Shown piece by piece: positions 17,039-26,508 of a stretch of 64,000 nucleotides of DNA. The position numbers were made by a program, and so were the translations under genes. The notes beneath the pieces were generated by a model, which was not told the DNA's origin, did no database searches, and was given only the letters and a program-made list of their open reading frames with translations. The DNA lies in the NCBI GenBank assembly GCA_003550275.1, contig QXCW01000002.1, forward strand, positions 2,975,501 to 3,039,500, given 5' to 3'. The first letter of the stretch is position 1; the number at the start of each line of letters is the position of its first letter. This DNA comes from Flavobacteriaceae bacterium MAR_2010_72 (lineage in GTDB: Bacteria; Bacteroidota; Bacteroidia; Flavobacteriales; Flavobacteriaceae).

Positions 17039-18722
17039 AATATTAGTTACGGGAATACTATCATTATTTTTATTAGGGGTTTTTCCTCTCAAGGATAATA
17101 ACGATTTTAAACCTACTAATACAAAAACCCAATGGGTGGATAGTATTTATAAAAACATGTCGCTAGAAGAAAAAGTAGGCCACTTATTCATGGTGGCTTC
17201 CTATTCAAATCGCGATAAAAGCCATGTAGATTCTATTCAAAATCTTATTAAAAATTACGGTATTGGCGGACTTATATTTTTTCAAGGTGGTCCAGTACGT
17301 CAGGCTAATTTAACAAACGTCTATCAATCTATGGCAAAAGTGCCTTTATTGATTGGCATGGACGCCGAATGGGGTTTAAATATGCGTTTAGACAGCACAT
17401 CAAGATTTCCTTTTAATATGACGCTGGGCGCCATAAAAAATGATAGTTTAATTAAAAGAATTGGCCAACAAATTGGGCGGCACTGCAAACGATTAGGAGT
17501 TCATTTAAATTTCGCACCTGTTGTTGATATTAATACAAATTCGAATAACCCAATCATTGGAGTGCGATCATTTGGGGAAGATAAGTTAAACGTTACAAAC
17601 AAAGCCCTTGCATTTACTGAAGGTCTGCAAAGTGAAGGCGTATTAGCTTGCGCCAAACATTTTCCAGGGCATGGCGATACCGCTACCGATTCTCATAAAA
17701 CATTGCCCACGGTTGCCTTTTCAAAAGATAGAATTGATTCTCTAGAACTTTATCCATACAAAGCCTTAATTAAAATGAACATTGCTGGAGTCATGGTAGC
17801 GCATTTAAATGTGCCAAGTTTGGAGCAAATAGATGGGTTACCATCGTCATTATCCTTTAATATTGTTTCAAACATTTTAAAACAACAACTGGCATTTAAA
17901 GGTCTGGTTTTTACAGACGCTTTAAATATGAAAGGTGCTGCCAATTATAAAGAACCTGGGGATATAGATTTAGCTGCATTTAAAGCAGGTAATGATGTGT
18001 TGTTATTTACTGAAAATGCACCAAAGGCCATTTCTAAAATCATTGAAGCCTACAAAAACAATGAAATCACCGAAGAGCGATTAGCACATTCGGTTAAAAA
18101 GATTCTAGGCGCTAAATACGATGTTAATTTAAACCAATTTACCCAAATTGAAACAAACGGGCTCGTAGAAGATTTAAATAAATATTCTAATATTATTATA
18201 AATAAAGAGGCAATAAGCAAAGCTATTACTGTTGTTAAGAATGAAGCTCTTAGTTTACCAATCTATGCATCTACTCAAGAAAAAATAGCATTCCTAAAAT
18301 TGGGAGATGGCCATTCAGAAGCCTTTTTAGCGGTACTTAAATCAGATCTCACTATCGACGAAATTACCGCAGATTCTCATAAAAAAATAGTAAAAGAACT
18401 TAAGAACTATGACAAAGTGATCATTGGCTATCATCGCTTAAAATATCGAGAAACTAAACCCATTTCAAATGAAGATAAAATTCTAATTGAAACAATTTCT
18501 AAAAATAATGAGGTGATTTTAAATGTATTTGCGAGTCAATATAGTTTGAAAGAGCTTACACTTAAAAACATTGAAGGTATTATTATTTCTTATGAAAATT
18601 CAGAATTGGCTCAATCGATTTCAGCCCAGATGATGTTGGGAAATATAAATGCGTACGGTAAGTTGCCTGCCTCAATAAATGATGACTTCCAGCAAAACTA
18701 TGGCCTTGAAATTAAAAATTAG
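17031..18722 (+). CDS. nagZ: GH3-family beta-N-acetylhexosaminidase, NagZ-like
   Basis: A 563-residue exported GH3 enzyme with an N-terminal hydrophobic signal (ILVTGILSLFLLGVFPL). The catalytic TIM-barrel holds IGMDAEWGLNMRLDS near 105, the NagZ-type acid/base loop AKHFPGHGDTATDSHKTLP near 207-225 (Asp-Ser-His dyad), and the nucleophile region GLVFTDALNMKGA near 288-300 with its Asp. Residues after about 360 form a second alpha/beta domain; there is no C-terminal beta-lactamase fusion as in some Bacteroidota homologues. It should remove beta-GlcNAc from the non-reducing end of peptidoglycan fragments. In concert with a NamZ exo-muramidase encoded two genes later, it could strip GlcNAc and MurNAc alternately from glycan chains. 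Confidence 0.88.
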   Translation: MNKILVTGILSLFLLGVFPLKDNNDFKPTNTKTQWVDSIYKNMSLEEKVGHLFMVASYSNRDKSHVDSIQNLIKNYGIGGLIFFQGGPVRQANLTNVYQSMAKVPLLIGMDAEWGLNMRLDSTSRFPFNMTLGAIKNDSLIKRIGQQIGRHCKRLGVHLNFAPVVDINTNSNNPIIGVRSFGEDKLNVTNKALAFTEGLQSEGVLACAKHFPGHGDTATDSHKTLPTVAFSKDRIDSLELYPYKALIKMNIAGVMVAHLNVPSLEQIDGLPSSLSFNIVSNILKQQLAFKGLVFTDALNMKGAANYKEPGDIDLAAFKAGNDVLLFTENAPKAISKIIEAYKNNEITEERLAHSVKKILGAKYDVNLNQFTQIETNGLVEDLNKYSNIIINKEAISKAITVVKNEALSLPIYASTQEKIAFLKLGDGHSEAFLAVLKSDLTIDEITADSHKKIVKELKNYDKVIIGYHRLKYRETKPISNEDKILIETISKNNEVILNVFASQYSLKELTLKNIEGIIISYENSELAQSISAQMMLGNINAYGKLPASINDDFQQNYGLEIKN

Positions 18723-18768
18723 TATCTATTAGAAATGTATCAATAAGTTTAACCAATAAGTATTATAA

Positions 18769-20232
18769 ATGAAAAAACATCTACTACAGTTCTATCTTAT
18801 TTTTGTACTTTTTCAAACGCAAGCTTTGTTAACCCAAGAACCAATTCTTAAAGGAGCTCATCAAATGCAAAAGGAAGAGTTTGGTAATCTAACTGAATTT
18901 CATAAAAAATCTTCTGCTAAAGAGAAAGGTATTATTAGCCTACAAAAGAGTAAAACAAATACCTTAAACAAAATGGTTTTTGGGTTTTTACCCTATTGGG
19001 AACAAAGTTCTGGAGCTCATGCCAACATTAGGTACGACTTATTATCGCACTTGGCATGTTTTGACTTTTTAGTACAGTTGGACGCCTCTATAAGTACCCC
19101 TGCGGGTTGGCCATGGACCACAGAGATTAATGCAGCCCATGCACAAGGTGTAAAAGTGGTCATGACGGTAGTTAATTTTGGCGGTTCTGATGGCGCAGAC
19201 GCCGTTGCTTGGGAGATGATTACAAACGCCTCTAAACAAGCAACGTTTTTTGCCAATATAAAAAGCATCATACAAACTTATAATCTAGATGGTGTCAATA
19301 TAGATTTTGAAGGAATGGTTTCTGCACACAGAGGGGCAGAATTCAATACATTTATGGCTAATCTCACCAATTACATTCACACAGAACTTCCAGGTAAAGA
19401 AGTTTCGGTTGATGGTCCTGCAGTAAATTGGGGCGGATGGATTATGGATGATTTGGTAAATAGTGTTGACTATCTTATTGTGATGGCTTATGACTATACG
19501 TTTGCTAGCAGTGCCAATTCTGGCCCAGTCGCGCCTTTAACTCACCATACTTCTTGGAAAAGATTTATTCAACGAACCATTGAAACTGGAACTTATGCCA
19601 CACCAACAGCCAATACCCCTGAAAAATTAATTTTAGCCGTACCTTATTACGGGCAACATTGGAAAACCTCAACAAATGCCTCAGAGTCGGCAACTATATC
19701 ACATGTGAGTTCTACAAGGTATCGAAACACAACAACCGAAGCCGATAGCCATGGGGGTTTTATTTGGAATTCAGATTTTGAATCTCCTTGGTATACCTGG
19801 CATGATGGTGCAAATTGGAATCAAGTTTGGGCAGATAATGAATTAAGTACCTCTAAAAAATTCGATTTGGCAATAGCAAATAATTTAGGAGGTGTTGGTA
19901 TGTGGGCCTTAAATTATGACGGTACGCGTCCTGAACTTTGGGATTTAATTAATACAAAATTTGGTGCGACGGCCTCTGTAGATGACTCCAACATTAAAGA
20001 CAATATTCGAGCATATCCAAACCCTGCGAAAAATTTAATCAATATATCTAACACAAACGGTTTAAAATTTAGTAAGATTGAAATCCTTAATGTGTTAGGA
20101 AAATCAATTATAAAAGAGCATCCTGAATCTGAAGCTATTAATATTAGTCATTTAAGTGATGGCATTTATTTTTTAAGAATTCAAGATGATCTAGGCAAAC
20201 AAGCAACCTTTAAAATTATAAAATCTAACTAA
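18769..20232 (+). CDS. GH18 glycosidase with type IX secretion sorting tail
   Basis: A 487-residue secreted protein: signal peptide at 1-23, GH18 barrel from about 60 to 390, and a C-terminal type A sorting domain from about 415 (AYPNPAKNLINIS ... ISHLSDGIYFLRIQDDLG ... FKIIKSN). The active-site strand is LDGVNIDFEGM near residues 173-183; the catalytic glutamate is present, and the third acidic position of DGxDxDxE is Asn, the form I associate with YaaH/YdhD-like GH18 glucosaminidases rather than classical chitinases. Other core motifs are FGFLPYWEQ and LIVMAYDYTFA. It would be exported to the surface or medium by the type IX system and cut GlcNAc-containing glycans, either peptidoglycan or chitin. 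Confidence 0.88.
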   Translation: MKKHLLQFYLIFVLFQTQALLTQEPILKGAHQMQKEEFGNLTEFHKKSSAKEKGIISLQKSKTNTLNKMVFGFLPYWEQSSGAHANIRYDLLSHLACFDFLVQLDASISTPAGWPWTTEINAAHAQGVKVVMTVVNFGGSDGADAVAWEMITNASKQATFFANIKSIIQTYNLDGVNIDFEGMVSAHRGAEFNTFMANLTNYIHTELPGKEVSVDGPAVNWGGWIMDDLVNSVDYLIVMAYDYTFASSANSGPVAPLTHHTSWKRFIQRTIETGTYATPTANTPEKLILAVPYYGQHWKTSTNASESATISHVSSTRYRNTTTEADSHGGFIWNSDFESPWYTWHDGANWNQVWADNELSTSKKFDLAIANNLGGVGMWALNYDGTRPELWDLINTKFGATASVDDSNIKDNIRAYPNPAKNLINISNTNGLKFSKIEILNVLGKSIIKEHPESEAINISHLSDGIYFLRIQDDLGKQATFKIIKSN

Positions 20233-20293
20233 ATTTTAAAATAATACCTTACAAGGTCACAAAAAAATTATAAACTAAACTAAACTAATCATT

Positions 20294-21514
20294 ATGAAAT
20301 ACACAATTATATTACTTGGTTTTGTATGGCTCTCATGCAATTCTAATTCGAAAAAAAATATAAGCTCTAATACAGAGGTTACAAAAGAAGTTAAGAAAGA
20401 CAGTCTAATTATTGTTGGAGCTAACCAAACCAACCTGTATTTATCTAATTTAAAAGGAAAGAACGTTGGGATTGCGGCAAATCAAACATCTGTGATTTTT
20501 AAAGGAAATGCCGAAGGTGATTACGTTCACTTGGTCGACTCTCTGCTTCGGTTAAATATTAATGTCACCAAGGCATTTGCCCCAGAACACGGCTTTCGTG
20601 GCGTGGCAGACGCAGGTGAACACATAACCGATGGTGTAGATCCAGATACCGGTCTTCCTACTATATCCTTATATGGGGAAAACCGAAAGCCTTCAAAGAA
20701 AAATCTAGAAAATATAGATGTGATGATATTTGATATTCAAGATGTTGGTGTACGTTTCTACACCTATCTTTCAACACTTCACTATGTAATGGAAGCTTGT
20801 GCCGAATTAAATATTCCCGTAATAGTTTTTGATAGACCCAATCCGAACGGTCACTATATCGATGGCCCTATGTTAGAAGAAGACGTTAAAAGCTTTGTAG
20901 GGTTGCACCCAGTCCCTATTGTATATGGCATGACCATTGGCGAGTATGCAAAAATGATTAATGGTGAAAAATGGTTAAAAAATGGCATTCAATGCGATTT
21001 AACAGTCGTGCCCTTAAAAAATTACACACATAATTCTGAATATGATTTACCTATCAAACCCTCACCAAATCTTCCAAATGCCACCTCCATTAATTTGTAC
21101 GCAAGTTTGTGTTTTTTCGAAGGAACGGATGTAAGTTGTGGGCGTGGTACAGAAACACAATTTCAAATTTTTGGAGCACCTTTTTTACCTGAACAATCTT
21201 TTGATTTTAGCTTTACACCTCAACCAAATTTTGGAGCAAAAACTCCCAAACACCAAGGCCAATTATGCTTTGGAAGGGACTTAACAAAGACCGAAAAATT
21301 AAGCGAAATTAATCTGAATTGGCTATTAGAGGCTTACAAATTGTCGCCTAATAAAGAACAGTTTTTTAACAAATCATTCGCGAGATTAGCAGGAACAAAA
21401 AACTTACAAAAACAAATAGAAAATGGCTTATCGGCTCAAGATATCAAAAAATCTTGGCAATCAGGATTAGATTCATTTAGTAAAGTCAGAGAAAAGTATT
21501 TATTATATAAGTAA
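20294..21514 (+). CDS. namZ: DUF1343 lipoprotein, NamZ-type exo-beta-N-acetylmuramidase (GH171)
   Basis: A 406-residue protein with lipobox WLSC (Cys15) and the strongly conserved DUF1343 blocks: VGIAANQTSVIF near 60, KAFAPEHGFRGVADAGEHIT near 96-115, DGVDPDTGLPTISLYGENRK, then NIDVMIFDIQDVGVRFYTYL, and FEGTDVSCGRGTETQFQIFGAP near 277-298. DUF1343 members from Bacillus subtilis (NamZ/YbbC) and Tannerella forsythia release MurNAc from the non-reducing end of peptidoglycan chains, and the family is now GH171. It is five bases from the dehydrogenase gene downstream. A periplasmic or outer-membrane-anchored location is implied by the lipobox. Confidence 0.92.
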   Translation: MKYTIILLGFVWLSCNSNSKKNISSNTEVTKEVKKDSLIIVGANQTNLYLSNLKGKNVGIAANQTSVIFKGNAEGDYVHLVDSLLRLNINVTKAFAPEHGFRGVADAGEHITDGVDPDTGLPTISLYGENRKPSKKNLENIDVMIFDIQDVGVRFYTYLSTLHYVMEACAELNIPVIVFDRPNPNGHYIDGPMLEEDVKSFVGLHPVPIVYGMTIGEYAKMINGEKWLKNGIQCDLTVVPLKNYTHNSEYDLPIKPSPNLPNATSINLYASLCFFEGTDVSCGRGTETQFQIFGAPFLPEQSFDFSFTPQPNFGAKTPKHQGQLCFGRDLTKTEKLSEINLNWLLEAYKLSPNKEQFFNKSFARLAGTKNLQKQIENGLSAQDIKKSWQSGLDSFSKVREKYLLYK

Positions 21515-21519
21515 AACCT

Positions 21520-24438
21520 ATGAAAATCAGTTTAGCACGTGTTTTAAATGAATTATCGGCTGTTTTAGAAGGCGATCTGTTTTGCGATTTGCTTCATAAA
21601 ACCATTTATGCTACTGATGCCTCTGTTTATAGAAAATTGCCTTTGGGTGTCGCTTATCCAAAAAACACCCAAGACCTGAAGAAATTAATAACTTTTGCTT
21701 CAACAAAGAACATTTCTCTTATACCTAGGGCTGCGGGCACCTCATTGGCTGGACAATGCGTTGGCGATGGCCTTGTGGTTGATATATCAAAATATTTCAC
21801 AAATATTATTGACTTTGACGAAAAAAATAAAACAGTCACCGTCCAACCTGGAGTTATTAGAGATGAGTTGAACAATTTTCTAGCACCCTATGGTCTCTTT
21901 TTTGGCCCCAATACCTCAACAAGTAATAGGTGTATGATTGGCGGTATGGTGGGGAATAATTCCTCAGGCACGACCTCCATTAAATATGGCGTCACCAGAG
22001 ATAAAGTTATTGAAATTAAAACGATACTAAGTGATGCTTCAGAAGTTGTTTTTAACGCTCTAAAAAGCGAGGATTTCTTCTCAAAAATGGATAGCAATAC
22101 TTTAGAGAGCGCTATTTACAAGAGCCTATTCAACGAACTTACCAATATTGAAAATCAGTCAGAAATTATACGCGAATACCCTAAAAGTTCAATTCACAGA
22201 AGAAATAACGGTTACGCGGTTGATGAATTATTGAAATCTAAATTATTCGGAGGTAAGGATTCGATCATAAACCTGTCAAAATTATTAACAGGTAGCGAAG
22301 GAACCCTTGCATTCACAACAGAAATCAAGCTACAATTAGATGATTTGCCACCTGCAAAAAACATAATTGTTGCTGGGCATTTTACTAGTATTCAAGAAAG
22401 TATGGAGGCTGTAGTTATTGCCATGAAGCACGATCTTTATACTTGCGAATTGATGGATAAAACCATTTTAGATTGCACTAAAAATAATCGAGAGCAGATT
22501 AAAAACAGGTTTTTTGTAGAAGGTGATCCAAAAGCCATCTTAATGTTTGAAATCTGCACAAATGACGATGACGAGTCTAACAGGTTGGCTAATGCATTAA
22601 TTTCAGATTTAGAAAAAAATAAATTAGGATATGCGTATCCTAAACTTTCTGGTCATGAAATTCATCAAGCTTTAGAACTTCGAAAAGCAGGCTTAGGTTT
22701 ATTAGGAAATATTGTAGGTGATGATAAAGCAGTGGCCTGCATAGAAGATACGGCCGTTGAACTACATGATTTGCCAAATTACATTTCAGAGTTTTCTCAA
22801 ATGATGAAAGATTTTGGTCAAGAAGCAGTTTATTATGCCCATGCTGGTGCCGGTGAATTGCACTTACGCCCTATTCTTAATTTAAAAAAGAAAGAAGACC
22901 TTGTCCTATTTAGGGAAATAACCAATAAAACCGCAGAGCTTGTGAAAAAATATGGCGGATCCTTTAGTGGTGAACATGGAGATGGCATTGTAAGAGCCGA
23001 ATTTATTCCAAAAATGATTGGGGAGAAAAATTATGCGCTCCTAAAAAGAATAAAGCAGTCGTTTGACCCAAACAATATTTTTAATAGAGGCAAAATCATC
23101 GATCCCTTTCCCATGGACAAAAACCTTCGATATCAAGCTGATAGAGCCGAACCAGCCATTGAAACCATTCAAGATTTTTCGGATAGCCTAGGGATCTTAA
23201 GAGCTGCTGAAAAATGCAATGGTTCAGGTGATTGTAGGAAGCTTCCCGAAGCAGGAGGTACGATGTGCCCTAGTTATAGAGCAACAAAAAACGAAAAAGA
23301 CACCACTCGTGCTCGAGCAAATGCACTTAGAGAGTTTTTAACCAATTCTGAAAAGAAAAATAAATTCAATCATAAAGAACTACATAAGGTATTCGATTTA
23401 TGTATAAGCTGTAAAGCCTGTGCTAGTGAATGCCCGAGTAACGTTGATGTTGCATCATTAAAGGCGGAGTTTTTACACCAATATTATAAAGCGAATGGTG
23501 TCCCTATTAGAGCAAAACTATTTGCAAATTCGGCCAAATTAAACAAACTAGGAAGTCATGCCCCAAGTCTTACCAATTATATATTAAATGCGAATAGTAC
23601 AAAGAGAGTATTAGGTGTATCAACAAAAAGAAGTATTCCAAAATTATCTCATACAACTTTCCAAAGTTGGTACAAGAAAAATGAAAAGAGATTAGCTGAA
23701 GTTCAAAATACCAAAGGTGAATTGTATCTCTTTATAGATGAATTTGTAAATTATTATGATGTTGGTATTGGCATAGATACCATAGAGCTTTTAACAAAAT
23801 TGGGCTACAAAGTTAATATCACTAAGCATGAAGAAAGCGGAAGAAGTGCCATTTCTAAAGGGCTGTTAAACATGGCCAAAACAATCACAGATTTTAACGT
23901 CAACTTTTTTAAAAACCATATAAGCGAAGATAGACCATTGGTTGGAATAGAACCTTCTGCAATTCTGACGTTTAGGGATGAGTATTTAAGACTAGCAACC
24001 GATCAGGATTCTGCAAAAAATATTGCAAAAAACACCTTCACAATTGAAGAGTTTTTGTTTAGAGAATTTAAAAGCAACAATATTTCATCAGACCAATTTA
24101 CTAGAGAGCCGCAGGTTTTAAAAATTCATGGGCATTGTCATCAAAAGGCTTTAAGCACTATGGAACCAACATTTAAAATGCTGTCTATTCCTGAAAAATA
24201 TAAGGTAACAATTATTAATTCGGGCTGCTGTGGTATGGCAGGATCATTTGGTTACGAAAAAGAGCATTTCGAGATAAGTATGAAAATAGGAGAAGACACA
24301 TTATTCCCAAAAATCAGAAATATTGATAAAGACACCATAATTGTTGCCTCAGGTACTAGTTGCAGACATCAAATAATGGATGGGACTCGTAAAAATTCAA
24401 AGCACCCAGTAAGTGTTTTAAGAGAAGCACTATTGTAA
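21520..24438 (+). CDS. FAD- and Fe-S-containing oxidoreductase, D-lactate dehydrogenase type
   Basis: A 972-residue fusion. Residues about 1-540 form a FAD-linked oxidase: RAAGTSLAGQCVGDGLVVDI binds FAD, GPNTSTSNRCMIGGMVGNNS lies near 130, LLTGSEGTLAFTTEI near 257, and the C-terminal FAD half ends at GGSFSGEHGDGIVRAEF near 480. Residues 560-650 hold ferredoxin-like cysteine clusters (CNGSGDCRK ... GGTMCPSYRA; CISCKACASECPSN). The last third has two CCG-type domains (HGHCHQKAL, NSGCCGMAGSFGYEKEH). This layout is that of GlcD/GlpC-type respiratory D-2-hydroxyacid dehydrogenases. In a MurQ-containing operon the natural substrate is D-lactate from the etherase reaction, oxidised to pyruvate with electrons passed to the respiratory chain. 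The family call is firm; D-lactate as substrate is inferred. Confidence 0.85.
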   Translation: MKISLARVLNELSAVLEGDLFCDLLHKTIYATDASVYRKLPLGVAYPKNTQDLKKLITFASTKNISLIPRAAGTSLAGQCVGDGLVVDISKYFTNIIDFDEKNKTVTVQPGVIRDELNNFLAPYGLFFGPNTSTSNRCMIGGMVGNNSSGTTSIKYGVTRDKVIEIKTILSDASEVVFNALKSEDFFSKMDSNTLESAIYKSLFNELTNIENQSEIIREYPKSSIHRRNNGYAVDELLKSKLFGGKDSIINLSKLLTGSEGTLAFTTEIKLQLDDLPPAKNIIVAGHFTSIQESMEAVVIAMKHDLYTCELMDKTILDCTKNNREQIKNRFFVEGDPKAILMFEICTNDDDESNRLANALISDLEKNKLGYAYPKLSGHEIHQALELRKAGLGLLGNIVGDDKAVACIEDTAVELHDLPNYISEFSQMMKDFGQEAVYYAHAGAGELHLRPILNLKKKEDLVLFREITNKTAELVKKYGGSFSGEHGDGIVRAEFIPKMIGEKNYALLKRIKQSFDPNNIFNRGKIIDPFPMDKNLRYQADRAEPAIETIQDFSDSLGILRAAEKCNGSGDCRKLPEAGGTMCPSYRATKNEKDTTRARANALREFLTNSEKKNKFNHKELHKVFDLCISCKACASECPSNVDVASLKAEFLHQYYKANGVPIRAKLFANSAKLNKLGSHAPSLTNYILNANSTKRVLGVSTKRSIPKLSHTTFQSWYKKNEKRLAEVQNTKGELYLFIDEFVNYYDVGIGIDTIELLTKLGYKVNITKHEESGRSAISKGLLNMAKTITDFNVNFFKNHISEDRPLVGIEPSAILTFRDEYLRLATDQDSAKNIAKNTFTIEEFLFREFKSNNISSDQFTREPQVLKIHGHCHQKALSTMEPTFKMLSIPEKYKVTIINSGCCGMAGSFGYEKEHFEISMKIGEDTLFPKIRNIDKDTIIVASGTSCRHQIMDGTRKNSKHPVSVLREALL

Positions 24439-24484
24439 AATTTATTAAAAAGAAATCAAAATATATATTTAAAAAAGAAACAAA

Positions 24485-26413
24485 ATGTTAAAGAGCACAA
24501 TTGACAAATCAACAGGTTTCGAAAAAAGGTTTGAGAACATCGGAACCATAGTTTATGAGAATTCGGTCACCGCCTCTAAAGCTGTCGCGAAAGAAATATC
24601 AGACCTTATAAGGGTAAAGCAATCTCAAAAGCAGCCCTGCATTTTGGGATTGGCAACAGGCAGCTCCCCAAAGGGGCTCTACGCCGAATTGGTTCGTTTG
24701 CATAAAGAAGAAGGGCTTAGTTTTAAAAATGTGATTTCGTTCAATTTAGATGAATATTATCCTATGGAGCCAGACTCTATAAACAGCTATGTACGATTTA
24801 TGAAAGAACTGCTGTTCAATCATGTGGATATTTTACCCGAAAATTGTCATGTCCCAGATGGCTTATTGTCTAAAGAACGTATTGCAGATTATTGTGATCA
24901 GTACGAAGCAAAGATAGAATCTTTAGGAGGCATCGATCTACAGATTTTAGGCATTGGTGGGAATGGACATATCGGATTTAACGAATCAGGATCTTTGCAA
25001 AATTCTAAAACGCGTTTAGTGGCTTTAGATCATATTACAAGAGTTGCTGCAAGTAATGATTTTTCGGGACTGAATAATACGCCAAGAACCGCCATTACCT
25101 TAGGTGTTAAAAAAATCATGGAAGCTAAAAGGGTTATTCTTATGGCCTGGGGAGAAAGTAAATCAAATATTATAAGGGCATCTGTTGAAGGCCCTGTCAT
25201 TAATCAGGTGCCAGCATCGTTTTTACAAGAACATAACAACGCCATCTTTGTATTGGATCAGGCTGCGGCCTCAAAACTAACGCGTATAAATTCACCTTGG
25301 TTGGTAGAAAAAATTGATTGGACAGATAAATTAATTAGAAAAGCTGTTTTAGGTCTTGCATTACATTTGAAGAAACCCATTTTAATGCTGACCGATGCTG
25401 ATTATATTGAAAATGGAATGAGTGACCTGTTGGCAGACTCAGGACCGGCATATGATATAAATATTAAAATATTTAACAAACTACAAAACACCATTACAGG
25501 ATGGCCAGGGGGAAAACCTAATGCCGACGACAGTAAACGACCAGAACGCGCAGAGCCCACTAAAAAACGCGTGCTTATTTTTAGCCCCCACCCCGATGAT
25601 GATATAATAAGTATGGGAGGCACATTTAAACGATTACAAGAACAAGGGCACGAAGTACATGTAGGCTATCAAACATCTGGAAATATTGCAGTAGCCGATG
25701 ATGAAGCATTACGTTTTGCAAGTTTTGTGTGTGATTATAATGCCAAATTCGGGATAAAAAGCGAAGAAGCAGATAGAATTTATAAAAAAGCATTAGCTTT
25801 TCTTAAAAATAAAAAATCTAGTGAAATCGACATTAAGGAAGTAAGGTATATAAAAGGATTAATTAGAAAAGGGGAAGCTCGCGCTACTTGTCATTTTATT
25901 GGCATCCCAGATAACCAAATTCATTTTATGGAATTACCATTTTATGAAACGGGTAGCATTGAAAAAAAACCTCTATCGCAAGAAGACATCCAGAAAACGA
26001 TGAGTTTGATAGAAAAAATTAAACCTCATCAAATATATGCAGCGGGTGATCTTGCCGATCCCCATGGAACTCATAAAGTATGTTTAGATGCCATTTTTGA
26101 GGCCGTAAAAACATTAAAACCTAATAAGTATATGAATGACTGTTGGGTTTGGCTATACAGAGGCGCATGGCAAGAATGGGGTGTTGACGAAATTGATATG
26201 GCAGTACCAATGGGACCCGACCAAGTATTAGAAAAACGAAAAGGCATATTTAAGCATCAATCTCAAAAAGATGGTGTGGTATTTCAAGGATCAGATAGTA
26301 GAGAGTTTTGGCAACGCGCAGAAGACAGAAATGAAGAAACCGCAGATTTATACGACCAATTAGGCTTATCTCATTATGCCGCTATGGAAGCTTTTGTAAG
26401 GTGGGAGTATTAA
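24485..26413 (+). CDS. nagB: Glucosamine-6-phosphate deaminase fused to a PIG-L/LmbE deacetylase-like domain
   Basis: A 642-residue two-domain protein. Residues about 15-275 are NagB: GLATGSSPKGLYAEL, VISFNLDEYYPM with the catalytic Asp, and ILGIGGNGHIGFNESGS near 157-173 (the usual NEP is NES here). Residues about 365-640 are a PIG-L/LmbE domain with the metal motif SPHPDDDIISMGGTF near 368 and a later DLADPHGTHK that supplies the distal histidine. NagB turns glucosamine-6-P into fructose-6-P and ammonia. PIG-L proteins are zinc N-acetylglucosamine deacetylases in other settings (GPI, mycothiol and bacillithiol synthesis). Such fusions are known in Bacteroidota. No separate NagA is seen in this window, so the second domain may deacetylate GlcNAc-6-P; that is a hypothesis. 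Confidence 0.92.
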   Translation: MLKSTIDKSTGFEKRFENIGTIVYENSVTASKAVAKEISDLIRVKQSQKQPCILGLATGSSPKGLYAELVRLHKEEGLSFKNVISFNLDEYYPMEPDSINSYVRFMKELLFNHVDILPENCHVPDGLLSKERIADYCDQYEAKIESLGGIDLQILGIGGNGHIGFNESGSLQNSKTRLVALDHITRVAASNDFSGLNNTPRTAITLGVKKIMEAKRVILMAWGESKSNIIRASVEGPVINQVPASFLQEHNNAIFVLDQAAASKLTRINSPWLVEKIDWTDKLIRKAVLGLALHLKKPILMLTDADYIENGMSDLLADSGPAYDINIKIFNKLQNTITGWPGGKPNADDSKRPERAEPTKKRVLIFSPHPDDDIISMGGTFKRLQEQGHEVHVGYQTSGNIAVADDEALRFASFVCDYNAKFGIKSEEADRIYKKALAFLKNKKSSEIDIKEVRYIKGLIRKGEARATCHFIGIPDNQIHFMELPFYETGSIEKKPLSQEDIQKTMSLIEKIKPHQIYAAGDLADPHGTHKVCLDAIFEAVKTLKPNKYMNDCWVWLYRGAWQEWGVDEIDMAVPMGPDQVLEKRKGIFKHQSQKDGVVFQGSDSREFWQRAEDRNEETADLYDQLGLSHYAAMEAFVRWEY

Positions 26414-26508
26414 CAAATTAATCATGATAATGGTCAAAGCTTCACATCCTATAAAAATAGCAAGATTTGCTGATTCAAAAAGAATTAAAAAGCTTAAAAA
26501 AATATCTA

